Positions 17,290 through 25,343 of a stretch of DNA of 64,000 nucleotides are shown one piece after another. Location of the stretch: the NCBI RefSeq assembly GCF_014646255.1, contig NZ_BMNC01000001.1, positions 561,366 through 625,365 of the forward strand, read 5' to 3'. The notes beneath the pieces were generated by a model. It made no database searches, was not told the DNA's origin, and saw only the letters and a program-made list of their open reading frames with translations. The DNA comes from Lentzea pudingi (GTDB lineage: Bacteria > Actinomycetota > Actinomycetes > Mycobacteriales > Pseudonocardiaceae). A program made the position numbers and the translations under genes. The stretch's first letter is position 1. Every line of letters begins with the position of its first letter.

Positions 17290-19507
17290 ACTCGGCCCGG
17301 CGCAGGTCCCTCGAGCTCGGACCCACGAGCAGGACGAACTCGCCGGGCTCCACCACGCGCAGCCCGGCCGCGTCGACGATCGTGCAGTCCGAGACCGGGA
17401 GCTCCAGGTCGACCTTCACGGTCTCGCCGGGCTCCACGTCGACCTGCGTGAACGTCTTGAGCTCCTTGTCCGCCCAGCTCACCGACGTCACGGCGTCGCT
17501 CACGTAGACCTGCACGGTCTCACGGGAGGGCCGCGCACCGGTGTTGGTCAGCGTGATCGAGGCCCTGACCGTCTCGTCCGGACGCAGCACGGCCGTCTCG
17601 ACGTGCAGGTCGCCGTACTCGACCGTCGTGTACGACAGGCCCTCGCCGAACACGAACGCCGGCTCCTGCGTCAGGTCGGCGTAGCGCGTGCCGTGCTGGC
17701 CGCGGATCTGGTTGTAGTACGTCGGCTGCTGGCCGGCGTGCGCCGCGAACGAGATCGGCAGGCGGCCGCTGGGCTCGACGAGCCCGTGCAGCACCTCGGC
17801 GATCGCGCGGCCACCCTGCATGCCGGGGTTCGCGACCCACAGCAGCGCGGCGGCGTTGCGCGCCGACGCGGGCAGGACCAGCGGCTTCGACGCGAGCAGC
17901 ACCACGATCAGCGGCTTGCCGGTCTCCGCCAGCGCGTCGAGCAGGGTGATCTGGCCACCGATCAGGTCGAGCGTGGCGGTGGACCGGCCCTCGCCGACCA
18001 GTTCGATCTGGTCACCGACGACCGCGACGACGAAGTCGGCGTCCTCGGCCGCCGCGACGGCCTCGGCGATCAGGGTCGCGTCCGGCGCACAGGCCTGCAC
18101 CACGGGCGGGCGGGGCTGGCCGTCGGGGAACGTGTCGCCCTCGGGGTCCGGCTCCAGCGTGAGGATGTCGGCGCCGCGGGCGTACGTGACCTCCTGCGAC
18201 GACAGCTCGCGCAGCCCGTCGAGGACGGTCGTGATCATCTCGCGCGGGTGGCCGTTGGGCAGCCAGTCGGCCTGGCCGGACGACCCGGCCCAGTCGCCGA
18301 GCTGGGTCTGGGCGTCGTCGGCGAGCGGGCCGACCACCGCGATCTTGCCCTTGCCCTGCGCGAACGGGAGCACGCCGTCATTGCGCAGCAGCACCAGCGA
18401 CCGGCGCGCGACCTGCAGGTTCAGCGCCACGTGGTCGTCGTGGTTGATCATCGTGCGCTGGCGTTCGGCGTCGGGCCTGCGCGGGTTCTCGAAGAGCCCG
18501 AGGTCGAACTTGAGCGTCAGGATACGGGTGACCGCGCGGTCGAGGTCCGACTCGGCCAGCAGCCCCTCCTCGACGGCCTGCAGCGCGCCGTCGAAGAACT
18601 GCGGGGTGGTCATGATCATGTCGTTGCCGGCCTTCACGGCGGCCGCGGCGGCGTGCATGTGGTCGGGCTGCAGCTTCTGCTCCCAGACCATGCGCCCGAC
18701 GTTGTCCCAGTCCGTGATGAGCGTGCCCTTGTAGCCCCACTCACCGCGCAGCACCTCGTCGAGCAGCCACGAGTTGACCGTGATCGGCACTCCGTCGGTG
18801 GACTGGTAGCCGAGCATGAACGTGGCGCAGCCCTCGCGGGCGACCCGCTCGAACGGCGGCAGGAACCACGACCGCAGCTTGCGCCGCGACAGGTCCGCCT
18901 CGCTCGCGTCCCGTCCGCCCTGGGTCTCCGAGTACCCGGCGAAGTGCTTCGCGGTCGCGAGGATCGCCGTCTCGTCGGCCAGGCCGTCGCCCTGGTAGCC
19001 GCGGACCATGGCGGCCGCGAGCTCCCCGATCAGCACCGGGTCCTCGCCGAACGTCTCGTCCACGCGGCCCCAGCGCAGGTCCCGCGAGATGCACAGGACC
19101 GGCGAGAACGTCCAGTGCACGCCGGTCGCGGCGGCCTCGACGGCGGTGACGCGGGCGACCTGCTCGACGAGCTGCGGGTCCCAGCTCGCGGCCATGCCGA
19201 GCTGCGTCGGGAAGATCGTGGCGCCCTCGTAGAACGAGTGGCCGTGGATGCAGTCCTCGGCGATCAGCAACGGGACGCGCAGGCGTGTCCGCGTGGTGAG
19301 GTCCTGCGCGCGCAGCACGCGTTCCGGCGAGGTGTGCAGGATCGACCCGACGTGCTTGCGCAGCACGTGGTCGTCCAGGTCCTCCCTCGAGTCCAGCTGC
19401 ATCATCTGGCCGACCTTCTCGGCCGGCGTCATGCGGCCCAGCAGGTCGGCTACCCGCTCTTGCGTGGGCAGCGTGGCGTCGAGGTAGGGCACGTCGTCGC
19501 GATCCAT
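17267..19507 (-). CDS. GH3-family beta-glucosidase
   Basis: 746 residues without a signal peptide, so probably cytoplasmic. The (beta/alpha)8 domain holds LIAEDCIHGHSFYEGAT, RDLRWGRVDETFGEDP, AKHFAGYSE and the nucleophile segment LITDWDNVG (Asp near residue 264). A beta-sandwich follows with KIAVVGPLADDA, and a C-terminal fibronectin-III-like domain covers about residues 640-740. This is the BglX-like layout for beta-glucosides, cellobiose or xylo-oligosaccharides. ATG 19507 is preceded by GGAG at a good distance. The promoter region holds a CebR-type box and a 34-bp palindrome. The gene converges on the glycolipid operon, but I infer a carbohydrate-catabolic role rather than part of that pathway. 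Confidence 0.9.
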   Translation of the reverse strand: MDRDDVPYLDATLPTQERVADLLGRMTPAEKVGQMMQLDSREDLDDHVLRKHVGSILHTSPERVLRAQDLTTRTRLRVPLLIAEDCIHGHSFYEGATIFPTQLGMAASWDPQLVEQVARVTAVEAAATGVHWTFSPVLCISRDLRWGRVDETFGEDPVLIGELAAAMVRGYQGDGLADETAILATAKHFAGYSETQGGRDASEADLSRRKLRSWFLPPFERVAREGCATFMLGYQSTDGVPITVNSWLLDEVLRGEWGYKGTLITDWDNVGRMVWEQKLQPDHMHAAAAAVKAGNDMIMTTPQFFDGALQAVEEGLLAESDLDRAVTRILTLKFDLGLFENPRRPDAERQRTMINHDDHVALNLQVARRSLVLLRNDGVLPFAQGKGKIAVVGPLADDAQTQLGDWAGSSGQADWLPNGHPREMITTVLDGLRELSSQEVTYARGADILTLEPDPEGDTFPDGQPRPPVVQACAPDATLIAEAVAAAEDADFVVAVVGDQIELVGEGRSTATLDLIGGQITLLDALAETGKPLIVVLLASKPLVLPASARNAAALLWVANPGMQGGRAIAEVLHGLVEPSGRLPISFAAHAGQQPTYYNQIRGQHGTRYADLTQEPAFVFGEGLSYTTVEYGDLHVETAVLRPDETVRASITLTNTGARPSRETVQVYVSDAVTSVSWADKELKTFTQVDVEPGETVKVDLELPVSDCTIVDAAGLRVVEPGEFVLLVGPSSRDLRRAEFTVKPLS

Positions 19508-19544
19508 GTGGTCTCCGAGAGGGCTCGTGCGGCGGCAGCGTCTA

Positions 19545-19558
19545 TGGGAGCGCTCTCA
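19545..19558. promoter_or_regulatory. CebR/LacI-type operator upstream of the GH3 gene
   Basis: TGGGAGCGCTCTCA matches the actinomycete CebR box TGGGAGCGCTCCCA at 13 of 14 positions. It lies 38-51 bases upstream of the GH3 start codon, where a repressor would cover the promoter. CebR responds to cellobiose in Streptomyces; control of this beta-glucosidase by a CebR-like protein is inferred. No lacI-family gene is in the window. Confidence 0.7.
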
Positions 19559-19567
19559 CAGTAGATA

Positions 19568-19601
19568 CCTGAAACCGGTTCCGCGCGGAACCGGTTTCAG
19601 G
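19568..19601. promoter_or_regulatory. Perfect 34-bp palindrome, two LacI-like half-operators
   Basis: The left arm CCTGAAACCGGTTCCGC is followed at once by its exact reverse complement. Each arm contains an ACCGGT core (GAAACCGGTTCC), itself resembling a LacI/GalR operator. The site lies 61-94 bases upstream of the GH3 start and downstream of the lipoprotein stop (19708), so it could also form a hairpin terminator for that gene. There is no clear U-tract, which favours an operator. Confidence 0.55.
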
Positions 19602-19707
19602 ATTTCCGGTACAAACGAATCGTTCGAGTAACCCAATCGCGACCAACCGGCCACTCGAACGAGCAGCCGGCCCCGGTGTGTGTCGCGGGTGTTACGGAGT
19701 GCTGCGG

Positions 19708-20205
19708 CTACTTGGCCGCCTTCGTCCCGGCGGGGGAGATGGCGAACCACCTGTCGTCCACGCCGTGCCCGGTCGTGTGGCCGGCTCCCTCGTCGTCCAC
19801 GTAGCGGTAGACGGGCTTGCCGGCGATGGTGACCTGCTCCAGGCCGTCCGGGCGCTTCGTCGTGCCCAGCAGCGCCTGGTCGAGCCCCGGCGCCTCGATC
19901 TTGCCGCCCGCCGCCAGCAGCGGCGGCCACACGAGCGTGCACTCCGGTTCGAGGCAGGTCGGCTTCGACGGGCCGTCCGCGGTGGTGAAGTAGAGGGTGT
20001 TGTGCTCGCGGTCGGCGACGACGGCGCCGACCGCGAGCGACTCCTCGACCTGCAGTTTCGCGATGTCGCCCGGTAACACCTGGGTGGGCCCCGCTACCGG
20101 ACCGGCAGCGGCCTCCAGTTCGTCCAGCGTGGCGGTCTCCTCTTCCGGCGGTGCGGAACAGGCACCCAGGCACACGAGCAGCGCGAGAACGGCGAATCGG
20201 CTCAC
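19708..20205 (-). CDS. Secreted lipoprotein with PF03640-type repeats
   Basis: 165 residues. The signal peptide MSRFAVLALLVCLGACS ends in a lipobox (LGAC, Cys 16), so the mature protein should be lipid-anchored outside the membrane. The body contains AVVADREHNTLYFTTADGPSKP, then CLEPECTLVWPPLL, then KPVYRYVDDEGAGHTTGHGVDDRWFAISPAG. These are the paired beta-units of the 'secreted repeat of unknown function' family (COG4315). Function is not established in the family. It may be co-transcribed with the following genes on the minus strand. Confidence 0.75.
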   Translation of the reverse strand: MSRFAVLALLVCLGACSAPPEEETATLDELEAAAGPVAGPTQVLPGDIAKLQVEESLAVGAVVADREHNTLYFTTADGPSKPTCLEPECTLVWPPLLAAGGKIEAPGLDQALLGTTKRPDGLEQVTIAGKPVYRYVDDEGAGHTTGHGVDDRWFAISPAGTKAAK

Positions 20206-20238
20206 GACGGGGATTACGGACAGCGGGGCCGCGCCGGT

Positions 20239-20580
20239 TCACCCCCGGGCTCGGCGGACGGTCTCCGCCAGCCTGCCCCCGACCTCGTCCCACGGCACGG
20301 CCTGGGGCGCCGTCCAGCCGCTCGCCACGACGACGCCTCCGTCGAACACGTACAGGACGGCTCCGCGGCGCCGGTGCAGCAGCAGTCCGGCGATCAGGAC
20401 CGGCAGCGCGAGGATGACCAGCGGGGCGGCGCTGAGCAGCAGCAACAGGAGGACGGCACCGGTGATCACGAGCACGCCCAGCACCGTGAAGACCGTGATG
20501 CGCCGGCGGACCAGCTGGGTGCACGTGCCGAGGCCTCGTTCGGCTGCGAGCCGCGCCAGCGCCTCCGGGATCTCGTCCAT
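20239..20580 (-). CDS. Small membrane protein of unknown function
   Basis: 113 residues. An N-terminal amphipathic region (MDEIPEALARLAAERGLGTC) is followed by two adjacent transmembrane helices (ITVFTVLGVLVITGAVLLLL and a second from about residue 52). A short cytoplasmic beta-rich tail resembles a PH-like fragment (AVLYVFDGGVVVASGW...VPWDEV). The same order is seen in actinobacterial DUF6585-like proteins, but the match is only by eye. No catalytic residues are visible. It lies between a lipoprotein and a TetR gene on the same strand. Confidence 0.6.
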   Translation of the reverse strand: MDEIPEALARLAAERGLGTCTQLVRRRITVFTVLGVLVITGAVLLLLLLSAAPLVILALPVLIAGLLLHRRRGAVLYVFDGGVVVASGWTAPQAVPWDEVGGRLAETVRRARG

Positions 20581-20625
20581 AACGGGTCACCGTACGGCCG
20601 TGGCGACGCCCTCGCGGGAACGCCC

Positions 20626-21243
20626 TCACGGGCGGGTGATGGCCGCCAGCACCAGCTCACGGATCTCCGCGGCGATCTCGTCGACCGCGAGCGGTGGCCG
20701 GTGCGCCTGCCACTCGCGCAGCAGCCCCGTGATCGCCCCCACGAGCGCGATGGCCGTGAGCCGGTACGACCGCTGCGGCGCCACCCCCGCGGCCGCGGCC
20801 CGCAGCGCCTCCGACTCGATGAACTCCGCCCACGCGGTCACCCAGCGCACGTGCTGCTGCTCGATCTCCGCGTTCACGCCCACGGCCTCGACGTAGTTGA
20901 GGCGCGGCGCACGGGGATCGGCCGTCACGCTGGTCACGAACACGTCCAGCAGCGTCGTGATCCGGGTGGCCAGGTCCGTGGCCTCCAGTTCGGCCAGCGT
21001 CGTGCGGACCCGCGTGAACGCCGTGGCGTTGATCAGGTCGTGCAGCTCGCGGAGCAGGTCCTCCTTCGACCCGAACTCCTCGTAGAAGTTGCGCGTGGAG
21101 ACACCCGCCTCGGTGCACACCTCGGTGATCTTCGTGGCGGCGAAGCCCGTGCTGGTGAACAGCTGGAGGCCCGCCTGCAGCAGCTTCGCCCGGCGCTCGG
21201 CCCTGCGCTGCTCGGGTGAGATGCCGGCGTAGGCACGGGCCAC
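20626..21243 (-). CDS. TetR/AcrR-family transcriptional regulator
   Basis: 205 residues. The N-terminal helix-turn-helix covers about residues 18-65 (LLQAGLQLFTSTGF, then ITEVCTEAGVSTRNFYEEFGSKEDLL). The all-helical ligand-binding half carries no recognisable ligand signature. It starts at GTG 21243 with GGAG upstream. An inverted repeat sits 12-37 bases upstream of the start codon, consistent with autoregulation. The targets could be the downstream membrane protein and lipoprotein genes, or genes outside the window. Confidence 0.9.
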   Translation of the reverse strand: MARAYAGISPEQRRAERRAKLLQAGLQLFTSTGFAATKITEVCTEAGVSTRNFYEEFGSKEDLLRELHDLINATAFTRVRTTLAELEATDLATRITTLLDVFVTSVTADPRAPRLNYVEAVGVNAEIEQQHVRWVTAWAEFIESEALRAAAAGVAPQRSYRLTAIALVGAITGLLREWQAHRPPLAVDEIAAEIRELVLAAITRP

Positions 21244-21254
21244 CGGGGTGCTCC

Positions 21255-21280
21255 AATCTGGTAACTCGGCTTGTCAGATT
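21255..21280. promoter_or_regulatory. Probable TetR operator
   Basis: AATCTG (21255-21260) and CAGATT (21275-21280) are perfect inverted arms around 14 bases, just upstream of the TetR gene start. Size and position are typical for a self-regulated TetR promoter. Confidence 0.5.
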
Positions 21281-21331
21281 ACGTCCGCGCAACCCCTCGC
21301 GCACCTCAGGCGTCTAGACCTTTGCGTGGGG

Positions 21332-21919
21332 CTAGCTGCCCGTCGCGCTGGGGATCAGGGCGGGGCAACCTCCGGTGAGATAGCCGGAGTTGTACTCGAA
21401 ATGCCACTGCTCGTTTTCGTAACGGCGGCACCAGCCGAGGGTGCTGCCGTTTTTCTCGACCCATTTCGCTGATTCGATCGGCTGCACGTCGACCGCGAAT
21501 CCGATCACGTGCATCGAGCGGTCCGGGGGATTCAGCACGTACTTCGACGCGAGTTCTTCGGTCCCGAACTTCTCGACGGCCTCGTCGAACTCGGCCTGCT
21601 GTTGCTGACGGCTGCGCTTGCCGTCGTTCAGGCAGAGCTGCACGCCCTGCTCAGAGGCCTTGGTGCGCAGTGCCAGCCATGCCTCGAGCACCTCCGGGCG
21701 CAGGCCCCTCGGGTCCTCGTCGAAGTACCGCGCGTCGATCGGGCAGTTCGGCCCGTCCGGTGGTCCGGGCACTTCCTCGACAATCGCGAGCGGCTTTCCC
21801 GGATGGCGGTCGAACACGAGCGTCAATCTGCCCAGGTAACCCAGCGCGCCGCCGGTGGAAACCACGAGTGTGACGATCAGGAGCACGCCGAACACGACGC
21901 GTCTGGAGGTCTTGGACAT
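21332..21919 (-). CDS. Membrane-anchored M15 (VanY-like) D-Ala-D-Ala carboxypeptidase family protein
   Basis: 195 residues. A signal anchor (VVFGVLLIVTLVVSTGGALGYL) is followed by an extracytoplasmic domain. The M15B zinc motifs are present: SMHVIGFAVDVQP (the SxHxxGxAxD type) near 145 and WHFEY near 175. An upstream SRQQQQAEFDEAVEKFG segment matches the conserved S/R-Q-Q helix of VanY-type enzymes. Such peptidases trim D-Ala or cut peptidoglycan peptides in the wall. ATG 21919 has no obvious ribosome site, so the start is less certain. The gene is divergent from the inhibitor gene and shares its 243-base upstream region. Confidence 0.8.
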   Translation of the reverse strand: MSKTSRRVVFGVLLIVTLVVSTGGALGYLGRLTLVFDRHPGKPLAIVEEVPGPPDGPNCPIDARYFDEDPRGLRPEVLEAWLALRTKASEQGVQLCLNDGKRSRQQQQAEFDEAVEKFGTEELASKYVLNPPDRSMHVIGFAVDVQPIESAKWVEKNGSTLGWCRRYENEQWHFEYNSGYLTGGCPALIPSATGS

Positions 21920-22044
21920 GATTCGAATAATACGTCGGCCCGCAAGCGCGTCTGTCAGCAACCCGTAACAGTCCGTCGGCAGCTCTGTCCCGGCGGACGT
22001 GGCTTGCGACACATCCGTTCGGCCCAGTGATACTTTAGTTGCGG

Positions 22045-22060
22045 CGATCAAATGTGATCG
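22045..22060. promoter_or_regulatory. 16-bp dyad in the VanY/subtilisin-inhibitor intergenic region
   Basis: CGATCA and TGATCG flank AATG, giving a 16-base dyad about 103 bases upstream of the inhibitor ATG and 126 bases from the divergent peptidase start. Position suggests a shared operator; no factor can be named. Confidence 0.3.
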
Positions 22061-22162
22061 GTGAACAGTTCCTGGCCCCTTTCGCTGCCGTGTTTCGTGG
22101 TGGCAACATCTGCATCGGCCGAGAACCGGCCCGTTTTGTGAGGTCTCAGGAGGACCGCTTTC

Positions 22163-22555
22163 ATGTCCGGCCGCATTTTCGCGTTCGTTGCTCTGTTCGT
22201 GTCGCTCTTCGCTTTCGCCGGCACCGCTCAGGCCGCTCCGCCGGCTCATCGGGGCACGGCGCTCGTGCTCTCCGCGCAGTACTCGGAGTTCGACGGCGGC
22301 GCCTTCAAGGCGACCGTCCTGACCTGCGAACGAGGTGACCAGCACCCGCGCAGGGCCCTCGCCTGCGCGACGCTCGCCTCCGCGGGCACCGACCTGCAGG
22401 CCATGCAGGCCGACGAGCGGGCGTGCACGTTCCACTACGCCCCGGTCGAGGTCGCGATGTTCGGTTTCTGGCGCGGTGAGCCCGTCGACGAGGTGCACAC
22501 CTACCCGAACTCGTGCGTCATGCTGGCGCACACCGGTGCCCTCTTCGATTTCTAG
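22163..22555 (+). CDS. Secreted subtilisin-inhibitor (SSI)-family protein
   Basis: 130 residues. AGGAGG (22148-22153) sits nine bases before ATG. The Sec signal peptide ends near TAQA|APPA, leaving about 106 residues, close to the ~110 of SSI. Four cysteines match the two SSI disulfides (TCERGDQHP...LACATL; ERACTFHYAP; YPNSCVM). Aligning CTFHYAP with the CPMVYDP reactive loop of SSI puts Phe at the P1 site, which predicts inhibition of subtilisin/chymotrypsin-like proteases. The C-terminal F-D-F is typical. It is monocistronic and followed by a strong terminator. Confidence 0.9.
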   Translation: MSGRIFAFVALFVSLFAFAGTAQAAPPAHRGTALVLSAQYSEFDGGAFKATVLTCERGDQHPRRALACATLASAGTDLQAMQADERACTFHYAPVEVAMFGFWRGEPVDEVHTYPNSCVMLAHTGALFDF

Positions 22556-22578
22556 GAATCGATCACGGCATCGTCATG

Positions 22579-22623
22579 AAAATGTGGAGCGGGGCGCGGC
22601 AGGGGCGCTCCGCTCCACATTTT
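22579..22623 (+). terminator. Intrinsic terminator after the SSI gene
   Basis: A 14-base perfect stem, AAAATGTGGAGCGG (22579-22592) with CCGCTCCACATTTT (22610-22623), encloses a 17-base loop 24 bases after the stop. The A-rich start and T-rich end allow bidirectional termination. Confidence 0.8.
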
Positions 22624-22688
22624 CTTGCACCCCGGATCGGTGTTCCGCCGAATGGCGGGCGGTCCGCTCGGTATGCGAGGGTTGGATC

Positions 22689-23786
22689 ATGGCCGCCGCC
22701 TCGCGCTTCCCGCTGCTCCACTGGACGACCATCACCCCCGTGCTCGGCATGGTCCTGCTCGGCCTGACCTGGGGCCGCGACCTCGGCGGTGTGCTCGTCG
22801 CCCTCGTCGCCCTGGTCCTCGCCGCGACCGTGCTCGCCGCCGTGCACCACGCCGAGGTCGTCGCGTTGCGGGTGGGGGAGCCGTTCGGGTCGCTGGTGCT
22901 CGCGGTCGCGGTGACGATCATCGAGGTGGCGCTGATCGTCACGCTGATGGTGTCGGGCGGCCCGGAAGCCTCTTCGCTGGCGCGGGACACGGTGTTCGCC
23001 GCGGTCATGATCACCACGAACGGCATCATCGGCATCGCGCTGCTGCTCGGCGCGATGAAGCACCACACGATCCTGTTCAACGCGGAGGGCAGCGGCGGCG
23101 CGCTCGCCACGGTGATGACGCTCGCGACGCTGACGCTGGTGCTGCCGACGTTCACCACGACCACGCCCGGCCCCGAGTTCTCCGGCCCGCAGCTCGCGTT
23201 CGCCGCGTTCGCGTCGCTGGGCCTATACGCGATGTTCGTCTTCACCCAGACCGTCCGGCACCGTGACTTCTTCCTCCCCGTGGACGAGGACGGCGTGATC
23301 GAGGCCGACGAGCACGCCGAGGCGCCGACCGGCAAGGCCGCGCTCACCTCGCTCGGCTTCCTGCTCCTCGCGCTGATCGCGGTGGTCGGCCTCGCGAAGA
23401 TCGAGTCGCCCGCGATCGAGGCGGGCGTGCGCGCAGCCGGGTTCCCGCAGTCGTTCGTCGGTGTCGTCATCGCCCTGCTGGTGCTGCTGCCCGAGACGAT
23501 CGCCGCCTCCCGCGCCGCGTTGCGCGACAGGATCCAGACCAGCATCAACCTCGGTTACGGCTCGGCGATCGCGAGCATCGGCCTCACCATCCCGACGATC
23601 GCGCTGGCGACGATCTGGCTGGACGGGCCGCTGATGCTCGGCCTCGGGTCGACGCAGATGATCCTGCTGCTGCTGACGGTGCTGGTCAGCGTGCTGACCG
23701 TCGTGCCGGGGCGGGCGACTCGCCTGCAGGGTGGCGTTCACCTGGTCCTGCTCGCGGCGTTCCTGTTCCTGGCTGTGAACCCCTAG
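22689..23786 (+). CDS. CaCA-family cation/proton antiporter (ChaA-like)
   Basis: 365 residues and about 11 transmembrane segments. The two inverted alpha-repeats carry the conserved glutamates: VTIIEVALIVTLMVSG near residue 80 and LVLLPETIAASRAALRDRIQ near 270. This is the CAX/ChaA form that exchanges Ca2+ (or Na+/K+) for H+ across the membrane. A charged loop (VDEDGVIEADEHAEAPTG) between the halves resembles the acidic loop of the family. ATG 22689 was chosen because upstream codons overlap the terminator region and lack family similarity. The gene appears to stand alone. Confidence 0.85.
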   Translation: MAAASRFPLLHWTTITPVLGMVLLGLTWGRDLGGVLVALVALVLAATVLAAVHHAEVVALRVGEPFGSLVLAVAVTIIEVALIVTLMVSGGPEASSLARDTVFAAVMITTNGIIGIALLLGAMKHHTILFNAEGSGGALATVMTLATLTLVLPTFTTTTPGPEFSGPQLAFAAFASLGLYAMFVFTQTVRHRDFFLPVDEDGVIEADEHAEAPTGKAALTSLGFLLLALIAVVGLAKIESPAIEAGVRAAGFPQSFVGVVIALLVLLPETIAASRAALRDRIQTSINLGYGSAIASIGLTIPTIALATIWLDGPLMLGLGSTQMILLLLTVLVSVLTVVPGRATRLQGGVHLVLLAAFLFLAVNP

Positions 23787-23850
23787 CCGGATTCCTTCCC
23801 GGTCGCCTGACAAGTTGTGCCCTGGTTCGTCCGGCTCCTAAGTTCGTGGG

Positions 23851-25257
23851 ATGTTGCGTCGCAGGGCACTTCTGCACACAGCCGCGCTGGGAGCCGTGTC
23901 GGCACTGGTCGGCAGGTCCACATTGGACGTCCAGCTGATCAGGCCCGGCGACGCCGCCTACGGAGACGCCAAGCTCGGCTACTTCACGCAGTACGACGCC
24001 CAGCGTCCCAGCGCGATCGCCCGCGTGACCTCCCCAGCGGACGTCCAGCGGTGCATCGAGATCGCGCGTGCTGAGAAGACCCGGATCGCGGCAAGGTGCG
24101 GCGGCCACAGCTATCCCGGTTATTCCACGGCGGACGGTGCGCTGATCGTCGACGTGCGCGGCCTGAACCGGATCGACGTCCGGCCGGACGGCACGGCCGA
24201 GGTCGGCGCGGGCGTGTTGCTGATGGACCTCTACCTCGCGCTGGCAGGCGCAGGCCGGATGATGCCGGCGGGCACCTGCGCGACGGTCGGGATCTCCGGG
24301 CTGACGCTCGGCGGCGGCATCGGCGTGACCGCCCGCCAGTTCGGGCTCACCAGCGACCGGCTGGTCAGCGCGCGGATCGTGACACCGGACGGGGTGCACC
24401 GGACGGTGTCGGCCACCGAGCACACCGACCTGTTCTGGGCGTTGCGCGGCGGTGGTGGCGGCAACTTCGGCATCGTCACGTCGTTCGTGTTCCGCACCGA
24501 ACCCGCGCGCAACCTCACGACGTTCACCCTGCAGTTCCCGTCGGCGGCCCTGGCATCGTTGCTCAGCGTCTGGCTGGACTGGCAGGGCAGGGCACCGGAC
24601 GCCCTCACCTCGATCGTCGGTGTCGGCAGCGGCTCAAACCCGCACGTCGAGGTCGGCGGCTGTTTCGTGGGCACGCCGACCACTCTCAAACCGCTGCTGG
24701 ACGACCTCGTGCGCCGCGTCGGCTCGCAGCCGGCCTCCCGCCGGGAGACTGAGCAGAGCTTCCTCGCCGCGATGGAACGGTTCGCGTGGTGCCGGGTCAG
24801 CGACGGGTCGTGCAAGCCGTCGTGGAACGGGGGAGGCGGCAGCCAGGCGCGCGGCAGCTACGTCGCCACGTCGCGGATGCTGACCAAGCCGATCACCGAC
24901 CCGCAGAAGCTCGCGGACATCTTCAAGAGCACGCCCAACTCGTACAACATGATCGACGCCCTGGGTGGCGCGGTCGGCAGGGGCCCCGCCACGGCGTTCC
25001 CGCACCGGGCCGCGCTGGCGAGCATCCAGGTCGAGCTCTCGTTGCAGGCAGGGGAGGCGAACGCGCGACGTGCGATGGGCGTGGCGCGCGACGAGCTCGG
25101 CAAGATGTTCGGCGCCACCGGGTACGTGAACTACATCGACCCGCAGATGCCCGACTGGGCGAGCGCCTACTACGGCTCGTCGCTGACCAGGCTTCGTGAG
25201 GTGGCGCGCAAGTACGACCCCGATCGGGTGTTCGTGTTCCCCCAGGGCCTCGCGTGA
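23851..25257 (+). CDS. Secreted BBE-like bicovalent flavin oxidoreductase
   Basis: 468 residues. The N-terminus MLRRRALLHTAALG resembles a Tat signal. The FAD-binding PCMH domain contains RCGGHSYPGYST (His for 8-alpha attachment) and PAGTCATVGISGLTLGGGIG (Cys for 6-S-cysteinyl attachment), so the flavin is probably bound at two points, as in gluco-oligosaccharide oxidase and berberine bridge enzymes. The C-terminus has the BBE motif YVNYIDPQMPDW and RLREVARKYDPDRVF. Such enzymes oxidise sugars or alkaloid-like substrates with O2. The substrate is not predictable; neighbours suggest carbohydrate. Confidence 0.85.
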   Translation: MLRRRALLHTAALGAVSALVGRSTLDVQLIRPGDAAYGDAKLGYFTQYDAQRPSAIARVTSPADVQRCIEIARAEKTRIAARCGGHSYPGYSTADGALIVDVRGLNRIDVRPDGTAEVGAGVLLMDLYLALAGAGRMMPAGTCATVGISGLTLGGGIGVTARQFGLTSDRLVSARIVTPDGVHRTVSATEHTDLFWALRGGGGGNFGIVTSFVFRTEPARNLTTFTLQFPSAALASLLSVWLDWQGRAPDALTSIVGVGSGSNPHVEVGGCFVGTPTTLKPLLDDLVRRVGSQPASRRETEQSFLAAMERFAWCRVSDGSCKPSWNGGGGSQARGSYVATSRMLTKPITDPQKLADIFKSTPNSYNMIDALGGAVGRGPATAFPHRAALASIQVELSLQAGEANARRAMGVARDELGKMFGATGYVNYIDPQMPDWASAYYGSSLTRLREVARKYDPDRVFVFPQGLA

Positions 25258-25311
25258 ATCCATAAAGCCGAACGGACTATTGTCCTGCTGCGGCGTTCGG
25301 CCCTACATTGC

Positions 25312-25327
25312 GGTAACGCCGGTTACC
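25312..25327. promoter_or_regulatory. Inverted repeat before the lipase gene
   Basis: GGTAAC-GCCG-GTTACC is a perfect dyad 17 bases upstream of ATG 25344, close enough to overlap the transcription start or 5' leader. It is a candidate operator. Confidence 0.4.
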
Positions 25328-25343
25328 ACAAAGGGGTCCAACG

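Noticed and set aside
19568..19601. 34-bp palindrome as a phage or plasmid attachment site
   Set aside because: No integrase, tRNA or matching repeat is nearby; an operator or terminator explains it better.
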